From Rhodobacterales bacterium HTCC2255 (GTDB taxonomy: Bacteria; Pseudomonadota; Alphaproteobacteria; Rhodobacterales; Rhodobacteraceae), in assembly GCA_000153745.1 (NCBI GenBank), contig DS022282.1, forward strand, positions 726,027 through 790,026: a stretch of 64,000 nucleotides of DNA, in the 5' to 3' direction. This document shows positions 53,179 through 62,157 of the stretch, piece after piece. The notes beneath the pieces were generated by a model, which did not search any database, was not told the DNA's origin, and saw only the letters and a program-made list of their open reading frames with translations. The first letter of the stretch is position 1. The number at the start of each line of letters is the position of its first letter. A program made the position numbers and the translations under genes.

Positions 53179-55581
53179 TCAATCATTTAAATGAGACACA
53201 AAACTTGCAATTACTTTTTTTGCTCCGCCGGAATCAAATACTATAGAGAGCTTATTTCCTTCAATACCAATAACAGTGCCTTCACCAAGCTTTGTATGCA
53301 TTACTCTATCAGAAATTGAATACTTTTCTGTGACTTTAGCATCTATAATTACAGCTTGAGGGGTTTCTGAGCTATCTAAAAAGCGTTGCGATGTTCTAAT
53401 TTGCATCCGCTTCCAACCAGGGGAATTATATGCATCAGCTTTTGCAGCACGCTCAGGTAAATCACTTTCGAATTCGATGTCTTGTCTTGAAGAATTTCCA
53501 CCATACAAGCCAGGTGGAGTTAGAACCTCTATATTATCCGCAGGTAATTCATCAATAAATCTCGATGGCATTGACGACTGCCATTGACCGTATACTCTAC
53601 GATTAGCCGCGAATGAAATAGTACAAACAGCTTCAGAACGTGTAATTCCTACATATGCTAAACGCCGTTCTTCTTCTAAACCCTTTTGACCAGATTCATC
53701 CATTGATCTTTGAGATGGAAATAATCCATCCTCCCAGCCAGGCAAGAAGACTATCGGAAACTCTAGGCCTTTTGCTCCATGAAGTGTCATTATAGATACT
53801 TTTTCAGTTGAGTCTGAGACATCATTTTCCATGATTAAACTCACATGTTCAAGAAAACCCTGAATATTTTCGAAGCCTTCCAGAGCTTTAACAAGTTCTT
53901 TTAAATTTTCAAGCCTACCTGCTGCTTCAGGCGTTTTGTCATTTTGCCAGAAATCTGTGTAGCCACTTTCTTCTAATATTGTTTGTGCAATTTCAACATG
54001 ACTTGTTTTATCTGAAAAATTATCCAATGTTTCCAGAATTTCACTTCGTGTATTATTGGCTAAATTAGAATTAGATATCAGATTCTTCCAGCGGTCAAAT
54101 CCATCTATTAATTTTCTTAACGAGTTAGACGCTTTTGAAGATAGTCCTCCTTCGTTTAACAAAATGCGAGCCCCCTCCAACATAGATACACCATGGTCAC
54201 GGGCAGTTGTGTTAATTAATTGTTGCGCTTTCTCTCCAATACCACGTTTCGGTGTGTTGACTATACGTTCAAATGCCAAACCATCATCAGGACTCACGGC
54301 AACTCGGAAATAAGCCATTGCGTCTCGAATTTCCATTCGCTCATAAAATCTGGGGCCACCAATAACCCTATAAGGCAATCCAATACTCAGAAACCTGTCT
54401 TCGAATGAACGCATTTGATGAGATGCCCTGACCAAAATCGCCATACTATCTAAGCCAAAAGCAGGGAGCCCCCGCGTGCCTCTTTGATAACTCTCAAGGT
54501 CCTCTCCTACCCATCGAGCTTCTTCTTCACCATCCCAATGACCTATTAGACGTACTTTTTCACCATCCTTGCGAGCTGTCCATAGAGTTTTCCCAAGACG
54601 GTCTTTATTGCCTGCTATAATACCCGATGCTGCAGCAAGAATATCTGGCGTGGATCTATAGTTTTGCTCAAGGCGTACAACTTTTGCACCTTCAAAATCT
54701 CGTTCAAAGCGTAAAATATTTCCAACTTCAGCCCCACGCCACCCATAAATTGACTGATCATCATCACCAACACAGCATATATTTCTATGTTTTGCTGCTA
54801 AAAGACGTAACCACATATATTGTGCAACATTTGTATCTTGATACTCATCAACAAGTATATATTTAAATCCATTTTGATATTTCTCTAGAATATCCGCATT
54901 ATTTTGAAAGATATTTACAACATGCAATAATAGGTCTCCAAAATCCGCTGCGTTTAAAGCTTTTAAGCGACTTTGATATTGCGTATAAAATTCAACACCT
55001 CGACCATTAAATCCATCCTCTCCTGATGGCACATGATTTGGACTCCAAGCGCGATTTTTCCAAGTATCAATAAGACCCAGTAATAAACGTGGGGGCCATC
55101 TTTTTTCATCAATATTTTCAGCTCTTAGTAATTGCTTTAACAATCTCAGTTGGTCATCAGTATCAAGAATTGTAAAATTTGATTTCAATCCAACTATCTC
55201 TGAATGTCTGCGTAATATCTTTACGCATAAAGAATGAAATGTTCCTAACCACGGAAGGCCATCACCAACATTGCCAAGCATCGCACCTACCCGACTCTTC
55301 ATTTCCCGGGCAGCTTTATTTGTAAATGTTACTGCAAGTATCTCATTTGGCCAAGCTTGGTTCATATTCATTAAATGAACAATTCTTGTTGTTAATGCCT
55401 TTGTTTTTCCAGTACCAGCACCAGCTAACATTAAGACAGGCCCATTTAAAGTTTCAACTGCTGATCTTTGAGCAGAATTTAAATCTTCTAAATATGGTGT
55501 CTGTCTGACACCCATTGCTCTTTGAGATAACGTTGTATTACTTTCTATTTGAATAGCTTGATTTTCGTCTCTATTTTTCAT
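53179..55581 (-). CDS. uvrD: UvrD/PcrA-type DNA helicase
   Basis: An 800-residue superfamily 1A 3'-5' helicase: Q motif NSAQRSAVETLNGP, Walker A GAGTGKTKAL, motif II VDEYQDTN, motif III GDDDQSIYGWRGA, motif IV LEQNYRST, motif V MTLHGAKGLEFP and motif VI LAYVGITRSE, and a C-terminal Tudor-like domain (VMHTKLGEGTVIGIEG) that binds RNA polymerase. It unwinds DNA in nucleotide excision and mismatch repair. It is convergent with the small RNA, whose terminator ends about 27 nt from the uvrD stop. Confidence 0.95.
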   Translation of the reverse strand: MKNRDENQAIQIESNTTLSQRAMGVRQTPYLEDLNSAQRSAVETLNGPVLMLAGAGTGKTKALTTRIVHLMNMNQAWPNEILAVTFTNKAAREMKSRVGAMLGNVGDGLPWLGTFHSLCVKILRRHSEIVGLKSNFTILDTDDQLRLLKQLLRAENIDEKRWPPRLLLGLIDTWKNRAWSPNHVPSGEDGFNGRGVEFYTQYQSRLKALNAADFGDLLLHVVNIFQNNADILEKYQNGFKYILVDEYQDTNVAQYMWLRLLAAKHRNICCVGDDDQSIYGWRGAEVGNILRFERDFEGAKVVRLEQNYRSTPDILAAASGIIAGNKDRLGKTLWTARKDGEKVRLIGHWDGEEEARWVGEDLESYQRGTRGLPAFGLDSMAILVRASHQMRSFEDRFLSIGLPYRVIGGPRFYERMEIRDAMAYFRVAVSPDDGLAFERIVNTPKRGIGEKAQQLINTTARDHGVSMLEGARILLNEGGLSSKASNSLRKLIDGFDRWKNLISNSNLANNTRSEILETLDNFSDKTSHVEIAQTILEESGYTDFWQNDKTPEAAGRLENLKELVKALEGFENIQGFLEHVSLIMENDVSDSTEKVSIMTLHGAKGLEFPIVFLPGWEDGLFPSQRSMDESGQKGLEEERRLAYVGITRSEAVCTISFAANRRVYGQWQSSMPSRFIDELPADNIEVLTPPGLYGGNSSRQDIEFESDLPERAAKADAYNSPGWKRMQIRTSQRFLDSSETPQAVIIDAKVTEKYSISDRVMHTKLGEGTVIGIEGNKLSIVFDSGGAKKVIASFVSHLND

Positions 55582-55737
55582 TTTTATGGCACAACAATTT
55601 CATTAATATTACTTAACTATGTTCTACCATTGTTCCCCTAAGTTAATCAATCCAAATCCCACAAACAAGATTTCGATTATATCGAACTTATTGACATTCT
55701 CTTGCATGAATATCTCTATCACTCTAATGGTAGCTAT

Positions 55738-56883
55738 ATGAATATTGATGACATATATCCCAGCCTTAACGATCTAAAAAAACGTGCTAAACAACGTCTT
55801 CCATTTTTTGCATGGGAGTATTTAGATAGTGCAACCGGGGTAGAAGATCAAAAAACTAGAAATAGGATTGAATTAGACAAAATTCTATTTGAAACTCGTA
55901 TTCTTCGAGGTGAATACACTCCTAATCAGGAAACTACTTTTTTAGGTAAAACTTATTCTCACCCATTTGGGGTAGCACCAGTTGGCATGTCAGGTATGAT
56001 ATGGCCAGGAGCTGAATACATATTGGCCAGAGGATGTGCAGATGCAAAAATCCCTTACTGTCTTTCAGCGGTTGCAACTGTCACGCCTGAAATGATCTCA
56101 TCAAGTATTGGTGATATGGGCTGGATGCAGCTTTATCCCCCAACTGATCCAAATGTGAGACGCGACATGCTTCGTCGGGCAAAAGATTCTGGATTTCATA
56201 CTCTTGTATTGACTGTAGATGTTCCCGCACCAAGTCGTAGAGAACGTCAACGAAGAGCGCAACTAACTATCCCCCCTAGAATTACACCTAAAATGTTGTG
56301 GGAAACGGCAACACACCCTTCTTGGGCACTAGGAACTGCAAGATATGGGCAACCTAGGCTTCGATTTGCTGAAAGCTATGTCAAAGTTAAAGGCAATACA
56401 TCATCTACTGCTCATCCAGGCTATATCATTAGAGGCAAACCTGACTGGAATTACCTTTCAGAGCTTAGAGACGAATGGGATGGGCATATTATTGTAAAAG
56501 GCGTTACGTCTGCACATGATGCATCGAAATTAAAAGATGTTGGTGCTGATGCAGTCTGGGTTTCAAATCACTCTGGTAGGCAGTTTGATGGTGGGCAAAG
56601 CAGTATAGAGACTTTACCTGGAATTCGTAAAGCTGTTGGTGATAGTTTTCCACTTATTTTTGATAGTGGCGTAGAAGGTGGTTTAGATATCTTGCGCGCA
56701 ATAGCGCTTGGAGCAAACTTTGTTATGTTAGGTCGTGCTTTTCATTATGCATTAGCTGCACTAGGGAAAAAAGGCTTTGAACAAATGGCATTTATTTTAT
56801 CTGATGATATAAATACCAATATGTACCAAATGGGAATAGAAGAACTATCACAATCTTCTGATAGGATAATAAAGCGAGATTAA
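55738..56883 (+). CDS. FMN-dependent alpha-hydroxy-acid oxidase/dehydrogenase
   Basis: A 381-residue TIM-barrel flavoenzyme of the lactate/glycolate/mandelate oxidase family. PVGMSGMIWPGAE, LYPPTDPNVRR, TVDVPAPSRRERQRR, and the active site SNHSGRQFDGG with catalytic His and Arg are present, followed by FDSGVEGGLDILRAIALGA for the FMN phosphate. The start at 55738 (MNIDDIYPSLNDLKKRAK) aligns with the family; the frame opens 12 codons earlier. Substrate is a 2-hydroxy acid, identity unknown; not the classical LldD N-terminus. A phosphodiesterase gene follows after 2 nt. Confidence 0.88.
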   Translation: MNIDDIYPSLNDLKKRAKQRLPFFAWEYLDSATGVEDQKTRNRIELDKILFETRILRGEYTPNQETTFLGKTYSHPFGVAPVGMSGMIWPGAEYILARGCADAKIPYCLSAVATVTPEMISSSIGDMGWMQLYPPTDPNVRRDMLRRAKDSGFHTLVLTVDVPAPSRRERQRRAQLTIPPRITPKMLWETATHPSWALGTARYGQPRLRFAESYVKVKGNTSSTAHPGYIIRGKPDWNYLSELRDEWDGHIIVKGVTSAHDASKLKDVGADAVWVSNHSGRQFDGGQSSIETLPGIRKAVGDSFPLIFDSGVEGGLDILRAIALGANFVMLGRAFHYALAALGKKGFEQMAFILSDDINTNMYQMGIEELSQSSDRIIKRD

Positions 56884-56885
56884 AG

Positions 56886-57713
56886 TTGCGAAAAGTATTG
56901 GTAATATCTGATATACACCTGCGTTCCAAAAAAAGAAATATTATTGGCCTAGATCCATTAAGACAATTCACAGAAGCTCTTTCACATGCCCTGAAAAAAC
57001 ATCCTGACGCAGAACATATGATATTGATTGGTGATATGACACATTCTGGGCATGTCAGTGAATATGAAATGCTAAAAAGAGCAACAAACACATATAAGAT
57101 ACCCATAACATTTATGTTGGGCAATCACGACAATAGAAGTAATTTTAAAAAAGTATTCCCTGAAATACCTTTAGACAACGAAGGATACTTACAAAAAAAA
57201 ATATCTTTAGGTGACGATGTATTAATATGTTTGGATACTTTAAACTCATCCCCACAACTAGAAATAGAACATGAGGGTAAATTGTGTGAAAAGCGACTCG
57301 AATGGTTGGAACAAGAATTAAGCCAAGCCAAAAACAAACGGATATCAATTTTCACCCATCATCCACCACATAACATTGGCTTTCCCGGTATGGATAAAAT
57401 TAAGCTTAGTAACAGCGCTGATTTATTTAACATTATTAAAAAGTATAAAAATACAAAGCATATATTCTCAGGGCATGTTCACAGATCAATATCCGGGAAT
57501 ACAAATGGTATTGGTTTTACAATATTTAAAAGTACATGCCATCAAATGCCCATGGACTTGCTTTCATTAGACTCCAGTCTTTCAGTAAAAGAGCCTGCGG
57601 CTTATGGAATCGTTTTATTTGATGACCAGAGTATAATTGCCCATACTGAAGATTACCAAATAGCCAAACAGGCTGATCCTTCTAACTTAGATGCAATACC
57701 AGATAAATTGTAA
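56886..57713 (+). CDS. Metallophosphoesterase, class III cyclic-nucleotide phosphodiesterase-like
   Basis: A 275-residue calcineurin-like phosphoesterase: DIHLR, GDMTHSGHVSEY, GNHDNR, FTHHPPHN and GHVHRS supply the two-metal site in family order. The sequence resembles CpdA/GpdQ-type enzymes (cAMP or glycerophosphodiester hydrolysis); which substrate is used is not decidable. The start codon is TTG, 2 nt after the stop of the hydroxyacid oxidase gene, and no in-frame ATG would keep the first metal motif, so the TTG start is well supported. Probable two-gene operon with the oxidase. Confidence 0.88.
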   Translation: MRKVLVISDIHLRSKKRNIIGLDPLRQFTEALSHALKKHPDAEHMILIGDMTHSGHVSEYEMLKRATNTYKIPITFMLGNHDNRSNFKKVFPEIPLDNEGYLQKKISLGDDVLICLDTLNSSPQLEIEHEGKLCEKRLEWLEQELSQAKNKRISIFTHHPPHNIGFPGMDKIKLSNSADLFNIIKKYKNTKHIFSGHVHRSISGNTNGIGFTIFKSTCHQMPMDLLSLDSSLSVKEPAAYGIVLFDDQSIIAHTEDYQIAKQADPSNLDAIPDKL

Positions 57714-57729
57714 AAAGAGAAAAAAGCTC

Positions 57730-57757
57730 TTGCGGCAGGGAAAAAGTTGCGTATAAC
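57730..57757 (+). promoter_or_regulatory. Sigma-70 promoter of tRNA-Gly
   Basis: TTGCGG (57730-57735) and TATAAC (57752-57757) are spaced 16 nt apart, about 39 nt upstream of the mature tRNA. The position just past the phosphodiesterase stop fits an independent tRNA promoter. Confidence 0.65.
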
Positions 57758-57795
57758 GCCCTTACCCAAGAGAACAATTTTTCTCTTCCAAGGAA

Positions 57796-57870
57796 GCGGG
57801 CGTAGCTCAGGGGTAGAGCATAACCTTGCCAAGGTTAGGGTCGAGCGTTCGAATCGCTTCGCCCGCTCCA
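57796..57870 (+). tRNA. tRNA-Gly (GCC)
   Basis: Acceptor stem GCGGGCG/CGCCCGC (57796-57802 with 57860-57866), discriminator T at 57867 and encoded CCA at 57868-57870. The anticodon loop TTGCCAA carries GCC at 57828-57830; the D arm TAGCTCAGGGGTAGAGCA and T loop GTTCGAATC are standard. It has its own promoter and terminator. Confidence 0.97.
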
Positions 57871-57891
57871 AATACCACTAGATGGTATCTA

Positions 57892-57923
57892 AAAGGTCAC
57901 CAATTGGTGGCCTTTAGTTTTTT
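57892..57923 (+). terminator. Intrinsic terminator of tRNA-Gly
   Basis: AAAGGTCACC (57892-57901) pairs with GGTGGCCTTT (57906-57915), one G-T pair included, with a 4-nt loop, followed by AGTTTTTTATT. It lies 21 nt downstream of the tRNA. Confidence 0.88.
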
Positions 57924-58037
57924 ATTACAAAAAAAATCAATTAGAAATGTTAGCAATACGCAGATTCTAGTCGATTTTACTTTACCAATATATTTTATCA
58001 CTTAATCATTAAATTCTAGAAATATATAGGACTAGAA

Positions 58038-58877
58038 ATGAAACTTTTAAGATATGGCCCTTTAGGACAAGAAAAAACTTGTATTCTTGATATTGAGGGT
58101 AAAATTCGAGATCTTTCAGCATATATAAAAGATTTATCTGGTGACTCAGTATCTCTAGAAAACTTAAATAAGATTAAGGCACTAAATTTAGAAAAATTAC
58201 CAATATGTCCAGATGGGGATAGGATTGGATCGTGTTTGGCGGATGCACCAAACTTTTTTTGCATTGGTTTAAATTATGCAAAACATGCTGCAGAAACTGG
58301 AAGCAAATTGCCAGATGAGCCATTAGTATTTAATAAAGCCACCTCAGCAATTATTGGACCATTTGACAATCTTAAGATTCCTAAGGGATCTGTGCATACT
58401 GATTGGGAAGTGGAACTTGGATTGGTAATTGGAAAACCATGTTACCAAGTATCACAAGATGACGCTTTAAGTTATGTTTCAGGTTACTTTACTGCAAATG
58501 ATGTATCTGAGCGCACTTATCAAAAACACAGATCTGGCCAATGGGTAAAAGGAAAATCATCTCCAACATTTGCACCAATTGGGCCATATTTAGTAACTGC
58601 AGATGAGGTGGATGACCCACAAAATTTATCACTTAAAACAACTATAAATGGCAAAGTAATGCAGAGTTCAAATACTGACGATATGATATTTAATTTAAAA
58701 AAAATAATATCAACATTGTCAGAATATATGGTCCTTCGTACTGGTGATATAATTGTAACCGGAACACCAGAAGGGGTTGGCGCAGGTATAAAACCTAATC
58801 CTAGGTTTTTACGAATAGGAGACACTATTGAGGTTGAAGTAGAGAGCTTAGGAGCTCAAAGCATGAAGGCCGTATAG
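58038..58877 (+). CDS. Fumarylacetoacetate hydrolase-family protein
   Basis: A 279-residue FAH-fold enzyme: FFCIGLNYAKHAAETG, PLVFNKATSAIIGP, the metal-binding acids in HTDWEVELGLVIG, GYFTANDVSERTYQ and VTGTPEGVGAG. The layout equals that of 2,4-diketo-3-deoxy-fuconate hydrolases and other beta-diketone or acylpyruvate hydrolases. It is often mislabelled as ureidoglycolate lyase. It stands as a single gene after tRNA-Gly; the substrate is probably a sugar-acid or aromatic-ring cleavage intermediate. Its stop abuts that of the convergent arsH. Confidence 0.88.
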   Translation: MKLLRYGPLGQEKTCILDIEGKIRDLSAYIKDLSGDSVSLENLNKIKALNLEKLPICPDGDRIGSCLADAPNFFCIGLNYAKHAAETGSKLPDEPLVFNKATSAIIGPFDNLKIPKGSVHTDWEVELGLVIGKPCYQVSQDDALSYVSGYFTANDVSERTYQKHRSGQWVKGKSSPTFAPIGPYLVTADEVDDPQNLSLKTTINGKVMQSSNTDDMIFNLKKIISTLSEYMVLRTGDIIVTGTPEGVGAGIKPNPRFLRIGDTIEVEVESLGAQSMKAV

Positions 58878-59582
58878 TTACTTACTCTTTTGCACTCTTT
58901 GCATAAGTTCCTCAGCAGTTTCAATGCGTTCCGAATAACGATCCACTAAGCTAGATTTTATATCCCGGGTAATAAGTGTAAATTTCATAAGTTCTTCCAT
59001 TACATCAACTATTCTGTTGTAATTACCTGAGGGCTTCATTCTACCATTCTCATCAAATTCCTTCCACGCCTTTGGAGTTGAGGATTGATTTGGTATAGTG
59101 AGCATGCGCATCCATCGCCCTAAAATTCGCAACTGATTTACTGTATTAAAGCTTTGCGATCCACCATTCACTTGCATTAAGGCTAGTGTTTTCCCTTGTG
59201 TTGGCCTTACTGCACCATCAGACAAAGGAACCCAGTCAATTTGTGTTTTCATTACCCCAGTCATTGCTCCATGGCGTTCTGGAGATGACCAAACCATACC
59301 TTCTGACCATTTAACTAATTCATGAAGCTCTAAAACTTTTGGATGGGATATATTTTCTTCATCTACTAGTGGCAAACCTGCAGGATTATAAAATTTTACA
59401 TCCGCACCAAGCTTTACCAATATTCTACCCGCCTCTTCCGCTACGAGTCTGCTATAAGATTTTTCCCTTAAAGATCCGTATAAGATTAATATTTTTACAG
59501 GATGCAACGATATATTTTTACTAATCAATGAATTAATATCTATTTGCTTGAATTCATCATTATTAATATTCGATGTTGTCAT
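58878..59582 (-). CDS. arsH: ArsH-type NADPH-dependent FMN reductase
   Basis: A 234-residue flavodoxin-like protein. [20 protein letters not shown] is the FMN-phosphate loop, [19 protein letters not shown] and [14 protein letters not shown] are ArsH signatures, with [13 protein letters not shown] following. ArsH oxidises trivalent organoarsenicals such as methylarsenite and also reduces quinones or azo dyes. No other ars genes flank it; a TIGR04283 glycosyltransferase occurs elsewhere in the window. It is 9 nt downstream of the acetyltransferase gene and may be cotranscribed with pyrE and that gene. Confidence 0.9.
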   Translation of the reverse strand: MTTSNINNDEFKQIDINSLISKNISLHPVKILILYGSLREKSYSRLVAEEAGRILVKLGADVKFYNPAGLPLVDEENISHPKVLELHELVKWSEGMVWSSPERHGAMTGVMKTQIDWVPLSDGAVRPTQGKTLALMQVNGGSQSFNTVNQLRILGRWMRMLTIPNQSSTPKAWKEFDENGRMKPSGNYNRIVDVMEELMKFTLITRDIKSSLVDRYSERIETAEELMQRVQKSK

Positions 59583-59591
59583 TATATTTTC

Positions 59592-60191
59592 TTAATCTCG
59601 CTTTTTATTAAGCTGAAAATTTAGGTGAGATTTAACTGTAGGCCATTCAGATCTAATAATAGAATATACTGCGGTATCACGCAAAGTTCCATTTGGCATT
59701 GTTGAATGGTTTCTTAAAATACCATCAAATTTTGCTCCAAGCCTTTCAATAGCTTTTCTACTTTGTGTATTAATAAAGTGTGTTCTAAACTCAACAGCAA
59801 TACAATTTAACTTCTCAAAAGCATGTGCCATAAGTAGTAGCTTACATTCAGTATTTATAAATGTTCGTTGAGTTGATTTTGAAAGCCAAGTTGATCCAAT
59901 TTCAACTCTTCTATTAGTAGCATCAATATTCATAAAAGTTGTCATGCCAACAGCAAGTCCAGTGGCTATATCGATAATAGCAAATGGTTGCATCGATCCC
60001 ATTTCTCGTAATCTTAATCTTTTATTTATTTCTTCAAGCATATCGTCTGCGTTTGGGATAAAAGTATACCAAAGTAAATTCAATTCACCATCTCTGACCG
60101 CATCTTGTAAATCATTTAAATGATTTACAGAAAGAGGATCAATTCTTACATAATCACCTAAAAGAGTAATATCTTCAGGCCAATGCTTCAT
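59592..60191 (-). CDS. GNAT-family N-acetyltransferase (RimJ/RimL type)
   Basis: A 199-residue GCN5-related acetyltransferase. [17 protein letters not shown] opens the fold, [29 protein letters not shown] spans the beta-bulge and acetyl-CoA region (core VEIGSTWL), and the C-terminal [18 protein letters not shown] is the typical RimJ/YjcK-like ending. It probably acetylates a small molecule or protein N-terminus. The start at 60191 overlaps the pyrE stop as ATGA, so it is translationally coupled to pyrE; the open frame continues upstream inside pyrE but is not needed. Confidence 0.87.
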   Translation of the reverse strand: MKHWPEDITLLGDYVRIDPLSVNHLNDLQDAVRDGELNLLWYTFIPNADDMLEEINKRLRLREMGSMQPFAIIDIATGLAVGMTTFMNIDATNRRVEIGSTWLSKSTQRTFINTECKLLLMAHAFEKLNCIAVEFRTHFINTQSRKAIERLGAKFDGILRNHSTMPNGTLRDTAVYSIIRSEWPTVKSHLNFQLNKKRD

Positions 60192-60895
60192 TTCTTTGTT
60201 ACACCCAATTCTGATATACCACCATTTGCAGCAGACCATTTTAATGGATTATTTAAAAAGGATTCAACCTGGTCGAGAGCACTAGCATTAAAGTTTCCAC
60301 CTTCACGGGCTGCTCGAAGAATATCCCACCACGTTAAAAGATAATGAAGTTCTAATCCGTTTTCTGCGAGCATCTCATGAGTATTTTCAAAAATATCATA
60401 ATAAAATATTACCAAAATATGTTCGCAAATTGCTTCGGCACGTCTTATTGCTTCTGCAAACATAAGTTTAGAGCCACCGTCAGTTGTTAAATCCTCTACT
60501 AATAATACACGCTGATTTGGATAAATATCACCTTCAATTTGTGCATCACGACCATAACCCTTAGGTTTTTTCCTTACATACTGCATTGGTAAAGACATCT
60601 TATCTGCAATCCATGCAGCAAAAGGAATGCCAGCAGTTTCCCCTCCAGCAGCACTATCAAATTTTTCAAACCCAACTTCACGATATAGTGTAGCAACTGC
60701 AAAATCCATTAACGCAGACCGTATTCTGGGATGACTTATTAGTTTTCGACAATCAATATAAACTGGCGAAGCAAGCCCCGAAGCAAATGTATAGGGTTCT
60801 TCAGGACGAAATTTTACTGCTTCAATTTCTAAAAACATTTTAGCAGCCAAATTTGCCATTTGTTCTTTTGTTGCAAAAGTATTTGGAAAAGCCAT
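60188..60895 (-). CDS. pyrE: Orotate phosphoribosyltransferase
   Basis: A 235-residue type I phosphoribosyltransferase of pyrimidine synthesis. [14 protein letters not shown] is the PRPP-binding motif, [11 protein letters not shown] and [17 protein letters not shown] the flexible loop. The family usually has about 190-230 residues; the C-terminal portion ([12 protein letters not shown]) is the alphaproteobacterial form. It makes orotidine monophosphate from orotate. It leads a probable operon with the GNAT gene (4-nt overlap) and perhaps arsH, and is divergent from the ANL gene. Confidence 0.95.
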   Translation of the reverse strand: MAFPNTFATKEQMANLAAKMFLEIEAVKFRPEEPYTFASGLASPVYIDCRKLISHPRIRSALMDFAVATLYREVGFEKFDSAAGGETAGIPFAAWIADKMSLPMQYVRKKPKGYGRDAQIEGDIYPNQRVLLVEDLTTDGGSKLMFAEAIRRAEAICEHILVIFYYDIFENTHEMLAENGLELHYLLTWWDILRAAREGGNFNASALDQVESFLNNPLKWSAANGGISELGVTKK

Positions 60896-60993
60896 ATCTA
60901 ACCCTCTTTAAATTTTCTAATCTTTATCTAGATTCGTCCAACAAGCCAAGTCTCACAATTGCAGGAAAAAAATAATAAATATATAAGAACTTT

Positions 60994-62157
60994 ATGGAAG
61001 AGCGTTTCAAATCAACTAAGAACCAAAAACTTCAAAATGCCTATGGAATGTGGGCATCCAAGATAGATAATAAGCAAATAATTGCAATTTGTCTTTATGA
61101 TCCAGAACATGAAATGGCTGCATTTTTTGGCATTTCCGCATTAGGAAAACAAGTCTGCATCGTTTCAAACGATATTATGAAAAATCTTGATAAAAGATTT
61201 ACAGCTCTTACAGAAAAGAAAGCCCCCTCTAGCTGCTTAATGCCTACTGGAAAACCAAATAGTTTTATTACCTTCACAAGTGGATCTACTAATAATCCAA
61301 AAGCAATTTTGCGAAGTCAAAAGAGTTGGATTTATAGCTTCAAAAAAAATGGCGTTTTAAAAAATGATACAGTTGCCGTTCTAGGGAATTTGTCTCATTC
61401 GTTAGCACTCTATGCGGCTACAGAGGCAATGCATATCGAGGCAGATTTGATTTTTACTGGATTACGCCCAAAAGGACAGCCTACAGTTATTTATGCAACG
61501 CCTACCTTGTTAAAATTAATTTATAAAAATGATAGTATTTATCCAATTGTACGTAAAATTTTTATTGGAGGTGGAGTATTTAATGAAGCCGATCGAATGT
61601 TTTGCAATCACCGATTCCCCAATGCTGAAATTAAGGTTTTTTACGGAACAGCTGAAACAAGTTTTATTACTGTATCCGATGATAAAACTCCTCCAAATTC
61701 AGTTGGCCGTGCTTATGAAGGTGTGGAAATTGAAATTAAAAATGAAGCAGTTTTCATAAAGTCACCCATGATAGCTGAAAATTATCTTGATAACCAAATT
61801 TTAATGGATGTTAATATCTATTTTCCCACAGGAGAATTAGGCAGAGTTGATAATAATGGATTTCTTTTTTTAAAAGGTAGATTAGATAGAGCAGTCAACA
61901 TTTCAGATAAAATCATTTATTTGGATGTATTAGAGGATGATCTTTTATCACTTCCTGGAATAGAATATGCAGCAGTAATTGCACTTCCAAATTCAAAAAG
62001 AGGACAAAAGGTATTTGCTGCAGTATACGGTAATAATGCATCTCATAATCAAATATCAGAGATCCTTAGCTTAAAAGAATGGCCATTACTTCTATCCGGA
62101 AAAACTGATTATGTAAAAATTACTGCAATATTGAAAGATTTTTTTTATGAAAAATGA
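60994..62157 (+). CDS. Short ANL-superfamily (AMP-binding) acyl-CoA ligase-like protein
   Basis: At 387 residues this is 100-150 residues shorter than ordinary acyl-CoA ligases, the missing part being N-terminal. The core motifs exist: P-loop TFTSGSTNNPKAI, FYGTAETSFIT (YGxxE), TGELGRVDNNGFLFLKGRLDR and a C-terminal SGKTDYVK that could supply the catalytic lysine. There is no space upstream for a lost N-terminus, because pyrE starts 98 nt away and no frame continues there, so the short form is genuine. Its end overlaps the thiolase start by 11 nt; both adjoin bioY. It may activate a dicarboxylic or fatty acid for biotin-precursor supply, which is inference. Confidence 0.78.
   Translation: MEERFKSTKNQKLQNAYGMWASKIDNKQIIAICLYDPEHEMAAFFGISALGKQVCIVSNDIMKNLDKRFTALTEKKAPSSCLMPTGKPNSFITFTSGSTNNPKAILRSQKSWIYSFKKNGVLKNDTVAVLGNLSHSLALYAATEAMHIEADLIFTGLRPKGQPTVIYATPTLLKLIYKNDSIYPIVRKIFIGGGVFNEADRMFCNHRFPNAEIKVFYGTAETSFITVSDDKTPPNSVGRAYEGVEIEIKNEAVFIKSPMIAENYLDNQILMDVNIYFPTGELGRVDNNGFLFLKGRLDRAVNISDKIIYLDVLEDDLLSLPGIEYAAVIALPNSKRGQKVFAAVYGNNASHNQISEILSLKEWPLLLSGKTDYVKITAILKDFFYEK

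Noticed and set aside
60896-60993. Frameshifted N-terminus of the short ANL enzyme
   Set aside because: Only 98 nt separate it from pyrE and no frame there resembles ANL N-terminal sequence, so no frameshift is indicated.
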